Source: Microbacterium halotolerans (lineage in GTDB: Bacteria > Actinomycetota > Actinomycetes > Actinomycetales > Microbacteriaceae). Taken from it: DNA of 64,000 bases. The position numbers and the translations under genes were made by a program. The stretch is taken from positions 90,535-154,534 of the forward strand of contig NZ_KZ984051.1 of assembly GCF_003569805.1 (NCBI RefSeq), in the 5' to 3' direction. Positions 9,414 through 18,277 of the stretch are shown here, one piece after another (positions within the stretch are counted from its first letter, which is position 1; each line of letters starts with the position of its first letter). The notes beneath the pieces are model-generated. The model worked only from the letters and a program-made list of their open reading frames with translations. It had not been told where the DNA came from and searched no databases.

Positions 9414-10648
9414 CGTGTGCTCGTTCCCTCGCCGCTCGGCGGCGCGCCCTGCGTGCGCATCACCGTCACGGAGACGTCGTCGAAGCGCTGCTCGATCGGG
9501 GCCTGCGGCTTGTGCACGGTGACGCCGACGAATTCGATCCGCTCGTCGGCCAGCACCGCGCCGCCGATGCGGTGAGCGAGCGTCTCGATCAGATTCACCG
9601 GCTCGCCCGCGACGATCGCGGCGACACGATCGGCGACCTCGCCGTAGTGCACGGTGTCGGTGACGTCGTCGGTCCTGGCCGCCTGCGCCATCGGCAGCGA
9701 GATGTGCAGATCGATCACGAACTCCTGGCCGTTCTCGCGCTCGAAGTCGAACACCCCGTGGTGCCCGAACACACGCAGGCCGGTCAATTCGATCATGCCG
9801 GAGCCATCAGCGTCCGGCGCACCTGCGGCACCCGGCACCTTCGTGCTCCCGGCGACCGGAGCGCCGTCCCACGCGTCGAGCACCGCGAGCGCGTCGACCG
9901 TGCCGACGACATCGTGCACGCGCACGCCGTAGGCGCCGGCCCTGGCCGTGAGAACGCTCGTCACGGCCGTGGCCAGGTCGCGACGGCCGGTCGAGGCGTC
10001 GTCGCCGAGTGCTGTCGTGAGCAGTCGCTTGCGCGAGACTCCGATCAGCAGGCGGAAGCCGAGCGCGCTGATCGCGTCGAGCTCGCGCAGCGCCGCCCAG
10101 CTCTGCTCCGGCGTCTTCGCGAAGCCGATGCCCGGGTCGAGGATGATCTGCTCGTCGCGCACACCAGCGGTCCGTGCCGCCTCGACGCGCCGCAGCAGCT
10201 CGGCCGCGACCTCGTCTCCCACGCGCGAGTACTGCGCCGTCGCGTACATGTCGGCGGACGGCCCGCGCCAGTGGCCGATGGCGATCTCGGCGTCACCGGC
10301 CGCGACCACGTCGAAGATGCGCGGGTCCTCGATGCCGCCCGATACATCGTTGACGATCCTCGCACCCGCGGTGATCGCGCGCTCTGCGACCTCGGCGCGG
10401 TACGTGTCGACGCTCACGACGGCGCCATCGGACGCCAGCGCCTCGATCACGGGGAGCACGCGGCGCAGCTCCTCTCCGGCGCCGATCGGGTGCGCACCGG
10501 GCCTCGTCGACTCTCCGCCGACGTCGAGCACGGTCGCGCCCTGCTCGCGCAGACTGCGCCCGTGCGCGATCGCGGCGTCGTGCGAGAAGAATTCGCCGCC
10601 GTCGCTGAACGAATCGGGCGTGACGTTGACGACTCCCCAGATCTCCAT
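9410..10648 (-). CDS. folPB: Fused dihydropteroate synthase - dihydroneopterin aldolase
   Basis: One 412-residue open frame joins two folate enzymes. Residues 1-270 are dihydropteroate synthase: WGVVNVTPDSFSDGGEF (pterin-binding loop 1), GGESTRPGA, IVNDVSGG, DPGIGFAKT and GVSRKRLL. A linker rich in G, A and P (about residues 275-300) leads to dihydroneopterin aldolase, MIELTGLRVFGHHGVFDFER, with ETLAHRIGGAVL near the end. No stop separates the halves, although an internal ATG precedes the FolB part and could give a separate product. The start ATG at 10648 shares one base with the folE stop (TGATG). Confidence 0.92.
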   Translation of the reverse strand: MEIWGVVNVTPDSFSDGGEFFSHDAAIAHGRSLREQGATVLDVGGESTRPGAHPIGAGEELRRVLPVIEALASDGAVVSVDTYRAEVAERAITAGARIVNDVSGGIEDPRIFDVVAAGDAEIAIGHWRGPSADMYATAQYSRVGDEVAAELLRRVEAARTAGVRDEQIILDPGIGFAKTPEQSWAALRELDAISALGFRLLIGVSRKRLLTTALGDDASTGRRDLATAVTSVLTARAGAYGVRVHDVVGTVDALAVLDAWDGAPVAGSTKVPGAAGAPDADGSGMIELTGLRVFGHHGVFDFERENGQEFVIDLHISLPMAQAARTDDVTDTVHYGEVADRVAAIVAGEPVNLIETLAHRIGGAVLADERIEFVGVTVHKPQAPIEQRFDDVSVTVMRTQGAPPSGEGTSTR

Positions 10649-11250
10649 CAGCCCTCGCCCTTCCCGATCAGCGCGATGATCTCCGCCCTGGCCGCCGGGT
10701 CGGCGAGCTCGCCGCGCGTGGCGATAGTGACGGTGGAGCTGTCGGCCTGCTGCGCTCCGCGCATCGTCACGCATTGGTGCACCGCGTCGAGCACGACGAC
10801 GACGCCGCGTGCGGCGAGGGCCCGAGCGATCGTGTCTGCGATCTGCTCACCGAGGCGCTCCTGCACCTGCGGGCGGTTGGCGAGGATGTCGATGACCTTG
10901 GTGAACGCGCCGAGCCCGACCACCTTCTCGCCTGGCAGGTACGCGACGTGCGCCGTGCCGTGGCTGGGCAGCAGATGGTGCTCGCACACCGAGCGGAATC
11001 GGATGCCCCGCACGATCACCGCTCCCGACGGCTGCGTCTCTGGAGCCGGCCCTGAGGCGACGCTGATCGTCGAGGCCAGCGGAGCCGCGGGGTCCTGCGA
11101 GAGACCGCCGAACATCTCGGCGACCATCTCCGCGACCCGCTCCGGCGTACGGGTCAGCCCCGGGCGATCCGGGTCCTCCCCGATGGCGATCAGCAGCTCG
11201 CGCGTGAGTTCGGCGACTCTGTCGCGGTCCACGCCCTCCGGACCAGCCAT
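10648..11250 (-). CDS. folE: GTP cyclohydrolase I
   Basis: Converts GTP to dihydroneopterin triphosphate, the first step of folate synthesis. The 200 residues match the family. Visible motifs are the zinc and active-site SVCEHHLLPSHGTAHVAYLP, GLGAFTKVIDILANRPQVQE, and the C-terminal QCVTMRGAQQADSSTVT. It follows ftsH by 3 nt and overlaps folP/folB by one base, so ftsH-folE-folPB-folK probably form one transcript. Confidence 0.97.
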   Translation of the reverse strand: MAGPEGVDRDRVAELTRELLIAIGEDPDRPGLTRTPERVAEMVAEMFGGLSQDPAAPLASTISVASGPAPETQPSGAVIVRGIRFRSVCEHHLLPSHGTAHVAYLPGEKVVGLGAFTKVIDILANRPQVQERLGEQIADTIARALAARGVVVVLDAVHQCVTMRGAQQADSSTVTIATRGELADPAARAEIIALIGKGEG

Positions 11251-11253
11251 GGA

Positions 11254-13260
11254 TCAGGCCGTGGCTGGACGGGAGCTGCCGGATGCCGGGTGCGGCTGGG
11301 CCTCGCCGGGCGCGGCCTGTGGGTCGGCCGCGTTGGCCGCCACGGGCATCTGCTCGCTGGCGCGACGCGGCACGTCGACCGGAGGCAGATTCGAGACCGG
11401 GCGACCATCGCTGGAGAGCCACTGCGGGCGCTTCGGCAGCTTCCGCACGTTCGCGAAGATCTCGTCGAGACGATGGTGGTCGAGCGTCTCCTTCTCGAGC
11501 AGCTCGTGGGCGAGCCCGTCGAGGATGTCGCGGTTCGCCGTGAGCACCTCGTACGCTTCGTCGTGGGCTTGCTCGATCAGCGCACGCACTTCGGCGTCGA
11601 TCGTGGAGGCCGAGCCATCCGAGAAATCACGGCCGTGCCCCATGTCGCGTCCCATGAACACTTCGCCGCTGGCGCCCGCGAGCTTCACTGGCCCGATGGC
11701 CGTGGTCATGCCGTACTCGGTGACCATCTTGCGGGCCGTCGACGTGGCCTTCTCGATGTCGTTCGACGCACCCGTCGTCGGGTCGTGGAACACGATCTCC
11801 TCGGCGACGCGGCCGCCCATCGCGTAGGTGAGCTGGTCCTGCAGCTCGTTGCGGGTGATCGAGAACTTGTCCTCGAGCGGCAGCACCATCGTGTAGCCGA
11901 GTGCCTTGCCGCGCGGCAGGATCGTGATCTTCGTGACCGGGTCCGAGAAGTTCATCGCCGCCGCGGCGAGCGCGTGGCCGCCCTCGTGGTAGGCCGTGAT
12001 GAGGCGCTCCTTGTCCTGCATCACGCGGGTGCGGCGCTGCGGGCCGCCGATGACGCGATCGATCGCCTCGTCGAGGGCGCGGTGATCGATCAGCTGCGCA
12101 TTGGAGCGCGCCGTGAGCAGCGCGGCCTCGTTGAGCACGTTCGCCAGGTCGGCGCCTGTGAAGCCCGGCGTCTTGCGTGCGACGGAGTTCAGGTCGACGC
12201 TGTCGGCGAGGGGCTTGCCTCGGCCGTGCACCTCGAGGATCCGGTGGCGGCCGGCGAGGTCAGGTGCGTCGACGCCGATCTGGCGGTCGAAACGGCCGGG
12301 ACGCAGCAGAGCGGGGTCGAGGATGTCCGGACGGTTCGACGCCGCGATCACGATGACGTTGGCGTTCGGATCGAAGCCGTCCATCTCGACGAGCATCTGG
12401 TTCAGCGTCTGCTCGCGCTCGTCGTGGCCGCCGCCCATGCCCGCACCGCGCTGGCGGCCGACGGCGTCGATCTCATCGATGAAGATGATCGCTGGGGAGT
12501 TCTCCTTGGCCTGGTTGAACAGGTCGCGCACGCGACTGGCGCCGACCCCGACGAACATCTCCACGAAGTCCGAGCCGGAGATCGAGTAGAACGGCACGCC
12601 CGCCTCACCGGCGACGGCACGGGCGAGCAGCGTCTTTCCGGTGCCGGGAGGGCCGTAGAGCATGACGCCCTTCGGGATGCGCGCGCCGACCGCCTGGTAC
12701 TTCGACGGGTCGGCGAGGAAGTCCTTGATCTCCTGCAGCTCTTCGAGCGCCTCGTCGGCTCCGGCGACGTCGGCGAACGTCACATCCGGGTGCTCCTTGT
12801 TCGCGATCTTCGCCTTCGACTTGCCGAACTGAGCCATCCGGCCGCCGCCCTGCGCGTTCGCGAGCAGGAACCAGAACAGCAGTCCGAGCAGCAGCACCGG
12901 GATCAGGAACGTCAGCAGGCTGGCGAAGATGCTCTGCTGCGGAACGTCGTCGTCGTAGCCGTCGGCCGGCGCGGCCTTCTCGACCGCGTTGACGAGGTCG
13001 TCTGCGCGGGCGCTGACGTAGTAGAACTGCACGTCCTCTGCGCCCTCGTACGCCTCGGACAGGTGCATGTCGACGCGCTGGTTGCCGTCGGTGATCGTCA
13101 CCTCGGTGGCTGCGCCCTTGTCGAGAAGTTCGAAACCCTCCTGGGTCGTGATCTGCTTCGGCCCGCCGAGGCTGTTGATCAGGATGAACCCGGCGATCAG
13201 CAGCACGCCGATCAGCAGCACGTAGATCAGAGGATTGCGGGTGAGCTTCTTGGCGTTCAT
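11254..13260 (-). CDS. ftsH: ATP-dependent zinc metalloprotease FtsH
   Basis: Membrane-bound AAA+ protease that degrades misfolded or regulatory membrane and cytoplasmic proteins. Of 668 residues, two transmembrane segments (about 10-28 and 110-130) flank a periplasmic-side domain. The AAA module has Walker A GPPGTGKT, Walker [11 protein letters not shown] and the SRH region. The protease domain has the zinc motif HEGGH. The C-terminus is Pro/Ala-rich. ATG 13260 ([16 protein letters not shown]) is preferred to an upstream in-frame start because FtsH normally begins just before TM1. Confidence 0.97.
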   Translation of the reverse strand: MNAKKLTRNPLIYVLLIGVLLIAGFILINSLGGPKQITTQEGFELLDKGAATEVTITDGNQRVDMHLSEAYEGAEDVQFYYVSARADDLVNAVEKAAPADGYDDDVPQQSIFASLLTFLIPVLLLGLLFWFLLANAQGGGRMAQFGKSKAKIANKEHPDVTFADVAGADEALEELQEIKDFLADPSKYQAVGARIPKGVMLYGPPGTGKTLLARAVAGEAGVPFYSISGSDFVEMFVGVGASRVRDLFNQAKENSPAIIFIDEIDAVGRQRGAGMGGGHDEREQTLNQMLVEMDGFDPNANVIVIAASNRPDILDPALLRPGRFDRQIGVDAPDLAGRHRILEVHGRGKPLADSVDLNSVARKTPGFTGADLANVLNEAALLTARSNAQLIDHRALDEAIDRVIGGPQRRTRVMQDKERLITAYHEGGHALAAAAMNFSDPVTKITILPRGKALGYTMVLPLEDKFSITRNELQDQLTYAMGGRVAEEIVFHDPTTGASNDIEKATSTARKMVTEYGMTTAIGPVKLAGASGEVFMGRDMGHGRDFSDGSASTIDAEVRALIEQAHDEAYEVLTANRDILDGLAHELLEKETLDHHRLDEIFANVRKLPKRPQWLSSDGRPVSNLPPVDVPRRASEQMPVAANAADPQAAPGEAQPHPASGSSRPATA

Positions 13261-13468
13261 GGTGTGGGCGCGGGCCCGGCTCCCTTTGGGTCGATCAGCG
13301 ACGCGCCATGGCGCGTTCATAGAAGGCTATCGCGCCGCGTTTATGGCGCGACTGTGATTCGCCCGCGGCGTAACGCGGGGCCCTGCCGCTCAGGTGCGGC
13401 GAAGCGCCGCCATGACCGCCTGTTGGCGGCGTTCTCCCGCACTCGAGGGGCTGTAGGCGCCGCTCGGG

Positions 13469-14020
13469 TCAGGAGTAGATGTGGGGGGCGAGGATGGCGA
13501 CGTCCCTCAGGTTGCGGTACTTCTCGGCGAAGTCGAGGCCGTAGCCGACGACGAACTCGTTCGGGATGTCGAAGCCGAGGTAGCGGCAGTCGATCTCGAC
13601 TTTGACCGCCTCCGGCTTGCGCAGCAGCGCGAACACCTCGACGGACTCGGCGCCGCGCTCGGCGAAGTTCTTCAGCAGCCAGCTGAGGGTGAGGCCGGAG
13701 TCGATGATGTCCTCGACGATGAGCACGTGGTAGCCGCCCAGGTCCGTGTCGAGGTCCTTGCGGATCTGCACCACGCCGCTGGACTTCGTACCTGCGCCGT
13801 AGCTGGAGACGGCCATCCAATCCATCTCGATCTCGCGGCTGAGGTGGCGGGAGAAGTCGACCATCACCATGGCCGCGCCCTTGAGCACACCGACCAGCAG
13901 GAGCTTCTTGCCCGCGTAGTCCGATTCGACCTGACGGGCGATTTCGGCGAGTTTGGCGTTGATGTCCTCTTCTGTGACGAGAACGTCTGTGAGCTGGTCG
14001 GTGATGTCCGCGGCGCGCAT
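13469..14020 (-). CDS. hpt: Hypoxanthine phosphoribosyltransferase
   Basis: Purine salvage enzyme making IMP or GMP from hypoxanthine or guanine and PRPP. Of 183 residues, the PRPP-binding motif VLIVEDIIDSGLTLSWLL is at about 99-116. LLVGVLKGAAMVMVDFSRHL and the C-terminal FVVGYGLDFAEKYRNL are also characteristic. It lies between tilS and ftsH, the classic bacterial neighbourhood. ATG at 14020. Confidence 0.96.
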   Translation of the reverse strand: MRAADITDQLTDVLVTEEDINAKLAEIARQVESDYAGKKLLLVGVLKGAAMVMVDFSRHLSREIEMDWMAVSSYGAGTKSSGVVQIRKDLDTDLGGYHVLIVEDIIDSGLTLSWLLKNFAERGAESVEVFALLRKPEAVKVEIDCRYLGFDIPNEFVVGYGLDFAEKYRNLRDVAILAPHIYS

Positions 14021-14062
14021 GCCCTCAAGTGTAGAAGGCCCACCGCTGCGCGCCCGCCCCTG

Positions 14063-14127
14063 AACTCCTCAAGTCTCCGCCCACTCTCCAACCGCCCGCT
14101 GCAGATAAGACGGAGACTTGACGAGTT
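14063..14127. repeat. Inverted repeat (IR-2) between tilS and hpt
   Basis: Arms 14063-14079 and 14111-14127 are 17 nt with one mismatch. Their core TCAAGTCTCCG is shared with the arms of the inverted repeat at 37311-37369. The right arm ends at the tilS stop codon. It is a terminator or a dispersed intergenic element; the sequence alone does not decide. Confidence 0.75.
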
Positions 14128-14128
14128 G

Positions 14129-15115
14129 TCAGCGTGCGGCGAGCACGATGCGGCCGGACCGACGCTCGGCCGTGAACCCCGGCAGATCGATCGGGCCCTG
14201 ACCGTGCCAGTCGGTGACCAGCCGCGCGATCTCGAGGGTCTGCCGTCTGGTGAGGCTCACGCCGAACTCGCTCTGCGCGACGAGCCGGATGATCCGGTTC
14301 CGGATCGCGGACGGGTTCGCCTCGAGCGCCGCGGCGGAGACCGCGATGCCCGCTTCGGCGTGCTCGACGATGTCCTCGATCGTCTCCTCGATCATGTCGG
14401 CGAAGGCCTCGTTGTCCTCGCGCAGCTGCTCTGCGGTGCGGGCGAGCGCCTCGGCGATGCCTGGCCCGAGCTCCGTCTCGAGCACCGGCAGCACTCGTTC
14501 GCGCACCCGCACCCGCGAGAAGCGGTCGTCCGAGTTGTGCGGGTCCTGCCATGGCTCGATTCCGGAAGCCGCGCAGAACGCACGGGTGTCGTCGCGGCGC
14601 AGCGCGAGGAACGGACGCACCCAGGCGAGCCCGCGCTCGTCGACTCGCCGCGGCGCCATGCCCTGCAGGCTGCCGGCTCCCGCGCCCCTGGCGAGCGCCA
14701 GCAGCACGGTCTCTGCCTGATCGTCGAGCGTGTGGCCGAGGAGCACGGCGACCGCGCCCATCTCTGACGCGACACGCGCGATGGCACCGTAGCGGGCATC
14801 GCGCGCCGCGGCCTCCGGCCCGCCGTCCGAGCCGACCTCGACTCGCGCGATCCGGGCATCCGGGATCTTCAGTGCGCGAGCCTGCTCTGCCGCGCGCTCT
14901 GCCACCTGGTCCGAGTCGGCCTGAAGCCCGTGATCGACGGTCACAGTCGACACTTGAAGCCCGAGCTTCGGTGCCTCGTGCGCCGCGGCCGCGGCGAGCG
15001 CGAGAGAGTCCGCGCCGCCCGAGAGCGCGACGAGCACGGTCGCTCCGCTGCCGGAGAACGGGCGAAGCGACCCGCGCACGGCGAGGCGGCAGGCGGCGAT
15101 CGCGGGGTCGAGCAT
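14129..15115 (-). CDS. tilS: tRNA(Ile)-lysidine synthase
   Basis: Modifies C34 of tRNA-Ile(CAU) to lysidine, allowing AUA decoding. The PP-loop ATP-binding motif VALSGGADSLALA lies at about residues 28-40, followed by TVDHGLQADS and GHTLDDQAETVLLALARG. The 328 residues match actinobacterial TilS. It is divergent from ppa and heads the tilS-hpt-ftsH-fol group. Start ATG at 15115. Confidence 0.95.
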   Translation of the reverse strand: MLDPAIAACRLAVRGSLRPFSGSGATVLVALSGGADSLALAAAAAHEAPKLGLQVSTVTVDHGLQADSDQVAERAAEQARALKIPDARIARVEVGSDGGPEAAARDARYGAIARVASEMGAVAVLLGHTLDDQAETVLLALARGAGAGSLQGMAPRRVDERGLAWVRPFLALRRDDTRAFCAASGIEPWQDPHNSDDRFSRVRVRERVLPVLETELGPGIAEALARTAEQLREDNEAFADMIEETIEDIVEHAEAGIAVSAAALEANPSAIRNRIIRLVAQSEFGVSLTRRQTLEIARLVTDWHGQGPIDLPGFTAERRSGRIVLAAR

Positions 15116-15205
15116 GGGTTCACGGTAGTACGCCTCAGCCGTTTCGCGACGTCGCCGGGTAGGCTGAGCGCGCCAGATCGGCAGACTTTCAAGGAGTTAC
15201 CAGGC

Positions 15206-15697
15206 ATGGGCGCATACGACGCTGTCATCGAGATTCCGCGCGGCAGCCGCGTGAAGTACGAGGTCGACCACGAGACCGGTCGGGTGTTCCTCGACCGCGT
15301 GCTGTACACGACCTTCGGCTACCCCTCCGACTACGGCTTCTTCGAGAACACTCTCGGCGAGGACGGCGACCCGCTCGACGTGCTCGTCGTGATGGATCAC
15401 TCGGTCTACCCCGGCGTCGGCGCGAAGGTTCGGCCCGTCGCCGTGCTGAAGATGAGCGACGAGGCCGGCGGCGACGACAAGGTCGTCGCGGTGCTCGCCA
15501 AGGACCCTCGCTGGGACCACATCCAGGACGTCGAGGACCTCCCCGAGTACACCCGGAAGGAGATCGGTCACTTCTTCGAGCACTACAAGGACCTCGAGCC
15601 GGGCAAGTGGGTCAAGGTCGACGAGTGGGCCGGCGCGGCCGAGGCCGAGCGCCTGGTCACCGAGGCGTTCGACCGCGCGAAGACTCAGGGCCACTGA
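15206..15697 (+). CDS. ppa: Inorganic pyrophosphatase
   Basis: Hydrolyses pyrophosphate to phosphate in the cytoplasm. The 163 residues carry the signature EDGDPLDVLVV (metal-binding aspartates) near residue 51, plus YPSDYGFFENTL and IEIPRGSRVKYE. The start ATG at 15206 has a strong AAGGAG at 15191. A hairpin follows the stop. Standalone gene, divergent from tilS. Confidence 0.97.
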   Translation: MGAYDAVIEIPRGSRVKYEVDHETGRVFLDRVLYTTFGYPSDYGFFENTLGEDGDPLDVLVVMDHSVYPGVGAKVRPVAVLKMSDEAGGDDKVVAVLAKDPRWDHIQDVEDLPEYTRKEIGHFFEHYKDLEPGKWVKVDEWAGAAEAERLVTEAFDRAKTQGH

Positions 15698-15711
15698 GCC
15701 GCAGCGTCTTC

Positions 15712-15745
15712 GGGGGAGGGTCCGCTTCGGCGGGCTCTCCCCTTT
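15712..15745 (+). terminator. ppa terminator
   Basis: Stem GGGGAGGGTCCGC / GCGGGCTCTCCCC around a TTCG loop, followed by TTTCT, 15 nt after the ppa stop. Good intrinsic terminator. Confidence 0.8.
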
Positions 15746-15988
15746 CTGCGCTCCGGCGGGTGTGCCTGCGCGAGGCGGGCTCCGGAGCGGGCCGACCCGC
15801 GCGCCGGATGGGCCGCGGCACGTCTGCAGATGAGCAGAGTCGGCCCGTGCGCAGGGGCGCCGAGTCGCGGCAGAATCAGCCGGATTATGCAGTGCCTCAG
15901 CGAAAGCGCAGTGGCTCAGCGCCGCTCGACTGCGGGCCCGACGCCCGCTGCCTCGTCTCGTCCGAATGTCGGGCATCCGGGAACGCGG

Positions 15989-17389
15989 TCAGAGGTAGAC
16001 GCCACGGGCCGCCATGAACGGCGCAGGGTTGATCTGCCCACCGCCTTGGAAGACCTCGAAGTGCAGGTGGCAGCCGAAGGAGTTTCCCGTGTTCCCCTCG
16101 TAGCCGATCACCTGTCCGGCCGAGACGCGCTGACCGTAGCTGACGACGATGTACGACTGGTGGGCGTATCCGGTTGCAATGCCGCCGCCGTGATCGATCT
16201 TGACGAAGTTGCCGTACCCGCCGAGCCCACCCGCCCAGATCACGGTACCGGAGTGCGCGGCGTAGAGCGGTGACCCGCAGCCGGCAGCGAGATCGGTGCC
16301 CCTGTGCCAGCCGCTGGCGCAGTATCCGGTGCCGCACTGCACCATACGAGGTCCGAACCCTGAGGTGAGTCGCCCGTTGTTGGGACGGACCCATCCGGAG
16401 CTGGACCCCCCGCCGCCACCGCCGCCGTTGCTGCCGGTGGATGTACCGCCGCCTCCGCCGCCGCTTCCGCCACCGCCGCCGTTGTTGCTGTTGTTCTTGG
16501 CGCGTTCTTCGGCTTCTCTCTTGCGACGCTCTTCTTCCTTGCGGCGCTGCTCGGCCTCGTACTCCTTCTTGGCCTTGACGCCTTCCTTGTACTCCTTGAC
16601 GGTCTTGCTCGTCTTGCCCTGAAGCGCCTCGAGCTGAGCTTCGAGAGTGACGAGGTGCTCCTCCTGCTGAGCAAGAGCGGCCTCGGCCTCCTGCTGCGCG
16701 GCACGGGCCTCCTCGAGCTTCTTCTCTGCGACCTTCTGCAGCCGGTCACGCTCCTCGCGTGCCACCTCGGCCTGGTCGCTGAGCGCCTGCGCGGAGTCGC
16801 GCGCGGCGACCGCGTCTGCGCGAATCGCCTCGTTCTGCTCCGAGAGCTTGTCCATCTGGCCGAGGCGGGCCAGAAGATCGTCCGCGCTCGCACCGGAATC
16901 GGCGAACAGCACACCGAGAGAGGTCTCACTCCCGCTCGTGCGTGTGAGCTGCGCGGCGAGGCGGGCCGCGGCGAGCTCGGCCTCGTTGGCTGTCTTCGCG
17001 GCCTCGTCCGCCTGCTCCTGAAGATCCTCGACTCGCTGAGCTGCGGCGAACGCATCCTGCTGCGCCTCGTAATACGCGTCTGCGGCCTGCTCGGCACGGG
17101 CCTGCGCCGCTGCGACATTCTCTTTGAGCTGAGAGATCAGCCCTTCGATGCGGCGGGTCTCCGCCGCCTTCGCCGACTGGCTGCTGCGAGCAGACTCTAC
17201 GTCCGCCCAACTCGGATAGTCATCCGGATCGTAAGCGGCGGCCGGCTTCGCAAAGGCCGACACGCTGCCGGCAGCGACACCCACCGCGCCTACGGCAAGA
17301 GCAACGCGACGTGTGACCGGCCCCCAGAGCGAGCGACGCTCAGCCGCGGTCGGGGCGCACCCGCAATCCACCTCGGTAGCAGCGTCCAT
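15989..17389 (-). CDS. Secreted M23 peptidase with coiled coil
   Basis: Probable cell-wall hydrolase or activator of the NlpC/EnvC style. The N-terminus has a basic stretch and a hydrophobic export segment (VALAVGAVGVAAGSVSAF) ending near AYDPD. Residues about 65-310 are a long Ala/Glu/Gln coiled coil. A Gly/Ser/Asn-rich linker (about 315-355) leads to an M23 domain with zinc-site motifs WHRGTDLAAG and CHLHFEV. ATG 17389 follows an AAGGA five bases upstream and is preferred to in-frame GTG 17440. The glycine tract explains the C-rich stretch near 16,400-16,490. Confidence 0.9.
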   Translation of the reverse strand: MDAATEVDCGCAPTAAERRSLWGPVTRRVALAVGAVGVAAGSVSAFAKPAAAYDPDDYPSWADVESARSSQSAKAAETRRIEGLISQLKENVAAAQARAEQAADAYYEAQQDAFAAAQRVEDLQEQADEAAKTANEAELAAARLAAQLTRTSGSETSLGVLFADSGASADDLLARLGQMDKLSEQNEAIRADAVAARDSAQALSDQAEVAREERDRLQKVAEKKLEEARAAQQEAEAALAQQEEHLVTLEAQLEALQGKTSKTVKEYKEGVKAKKEYEAEQRRKEEERRKREAEERAKNNSNNGGGGGSGGGGGGTSTGSNGGGGGGGSSSGWVRPNNGRLTSGFGPRMVQCGTGYCASGWHRGTDLAAGCGSPLYAAHSGTVIWAGGLGGYGNFVKIDHGGGIATGYAHQSYIVVSYGQRVSAGQVIGYEGNTGNSFGCHLHFEVFQGGGQINPAPFMAARGVYL

Positions 17390-17629
17390 CGAGTCCTTCA
17401 CCGCCTCTTTCACACGAGTCACAATAACAACACCATTCACAAACGTACCTGATTTGGGCGCGGACCGGCAGATTTTGCTTCACGACAGGTGCTGCGATGA
17501 GCACGGAGCGCATGCCCATCCTGCCCGGCGACACTCCCGGGCAGACTTCGGCGCGCCCCCGATTTGAAGATTCGCGGCGGATGTACGTATGCTTGGTTGT
17601 CGGCAACGGTGAGCCACACGGTTCGCCCC

Positions 17630-17702
17630 GGCCCCATCGTTTAGCGGCCTAGGACGCCGCCCTTTCACGGCGGTAGCACGGGTTCGAATCCCGTTGGGGT
17701 CA
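17630..17702 (+). tRNA. tRNA-Glu (TTC)
   Basis: A 73-nt cloverleaf. The acceptor stem GGCCCCA pairs with TGGGGTC, the anticodon loop CTTTCAC gives TTC, and the T arm is ACGGG-TTCGAAT-CCCGT. CCA is not encoded. Confidence 0.96.
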
Positions 17703-17730
17703 CCGTACCGAACGACAACTTCATAATCAT

Positions 17731-17804
17731 GGCCCTGTAGCGCAGTTGGTTAGCGTGCCGCCCTGTCACGGCGGAGGTCGCGGGTTCAAGTCCCGTCAGG
17801 GTCG
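17731..17804 (+). tRNA. tRNA-Asp (GTC)
   Basis: A 74-nt cloverleaf. The acceptor GGCCCTG pairs with CAGGGTC, the anticodon loop CTGTCAC gives GTC, and the T arm is GCGGG-TTCAAGT-CCCGT. Discriminator G. Confidence 0.96.
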
Positions 17805-17815
17805 CTCCAAGCGAC

Positions 17816-17840
17816 GGGCCTTCTTTCGAGGAGGCCTTTT
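17816..17840 (+). terminator. Terminator after tRNA-Asp
   Basis: Stem GGCCTTCT/AGGAGGCC around TTCG, followed by TTTT, between tRNA-Asp and tRNA-Phe. Confidence 0.65.
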
Positions 17841-17873
17841 GCGTAGGATGCGGCAGATGGATGATTGCCGTAC

Positions 17874-17946
17874 GGCTCTGTAGCTCAGTTGGTAGAGCGT
17901 TCGACTGAAAATCGAAAGGTCACCGGATCGACGCCGGTCGGAGCCA
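17874..17946 (+). tRNA. tRNA-Phe (GAA), integration target
   Basis: A 73-nt cloverleaf. The acceptor GGCTCTG pairs with CGGAGCC, and the anticodon loop CTGAAAA gives GAA. The T loop is ATCGACG rather than the usual TTCGANN. From its anticodon region to the 3' end it is part of a 44-bp repeat found again at 29117-29160, so its 3' half was rebuilt when the mobile element integrated. Confidence 0.95.
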
Positions 17947-17947
17947 C
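17904..17947 (+). other. attL: attL, 44-bp core repeat
   Basis: Identical over 44 nt to 29117-29160. It covers the tRNA-Phe anticodon-loop region to one base past the discriminator. The intact tRNA lies on this side. Confidence 0.93.
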
Positions 17948-17973
17948 AAGGACCGTCATTACAACGGTTCTAG

Positions 17974-18008
17974 AAACCCTCGCCTAGCTTCTACATGGCG
18001 GGGGTTTT
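17974..18008 (+). terminator. Element-borne tRNA-Phe terminator
   Basis: Stem AAACCCTCGCC / GGCGGGGGTTTT with loop TAGCTTCTACAT. The same loop occurs in the hairpin at 29164-29196 beyond attR, so the element supplies a replacement terminator for the tRNA it splits. Confidence 0.8.
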
Positions 18009-18084
18009 GCTTTGCCCTGATGAGGGGTAGTTTCCGAGACGCTCCCCTGGACCGTTCCGACCAGTCTTAGAGCCTCCGCAGCTC

Positions 18085-18117
18085 CCGGTCGTTGAGCGAG
18101 CGAAGCGAGACGAAACG
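18085..18117. repeat. Low-complexity repeat unit (GTTGAGCGAGCGAAGCGAGACG type)
   Basis: A run built from GAGCGAGCGAAGCGAGACGA, resembling a repeat that I recall being frequent between genes in Microbacteriaceae. Only one copy is obvious here. It lies in the 330-bp gene-free left end of the element, between the terminator and the arm-type repeats. Confidence 0.4.
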
Positions 18118-18134
18118 CGCCGCTCACGAGGCTT

Positions 18135-18153
18135 GTGCCGGTTTTGTGCCGGT
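18135..18153. repeat. Arm-type direct repeat, left end
   Basis: Two copies of GTGCCGGT with an 11-nt period. The same double motif, in the same orientation, is at 28992-29010 near the other end. The position inside both ends fits integrase arm-binding sites (inference). Confidence 0.6.
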
Positions 18154-18277
18154 CTGCGGCCTTGAGCTGTCGCTGGACCAGTCGCGCCATCGCGCGATAC
18201 ACTTGAACCACGGCGGGCAGTAGCCCTCGGAGCCTGGCAGTCTTCCGGACGGTATGACGAGCCAGGCTCACGTATTT

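Noticed and set aside
9335..11827. An 830-codon plus-strand open frame opposite folate genes and ftsH
   Set aside because: Antisense shadow of folK, folP/folB, folE and ftsH, whose motifs are unmistakable.
16400..16490. C/G-rich repeat tract that could look like a satellite
   Set aside because: It encodes the Gly/Ser/Asn linker of the M23 peptidase and is explained by the protein.
17984..18271. A 95-codon minus-strand frame at the left end of the AICE
   Set aside because: It runs through the tRNA terminator, the GAGCGAGCGAAGCG repeat and the arm repeats. Basic low-complexity product with no homologue I recognise.
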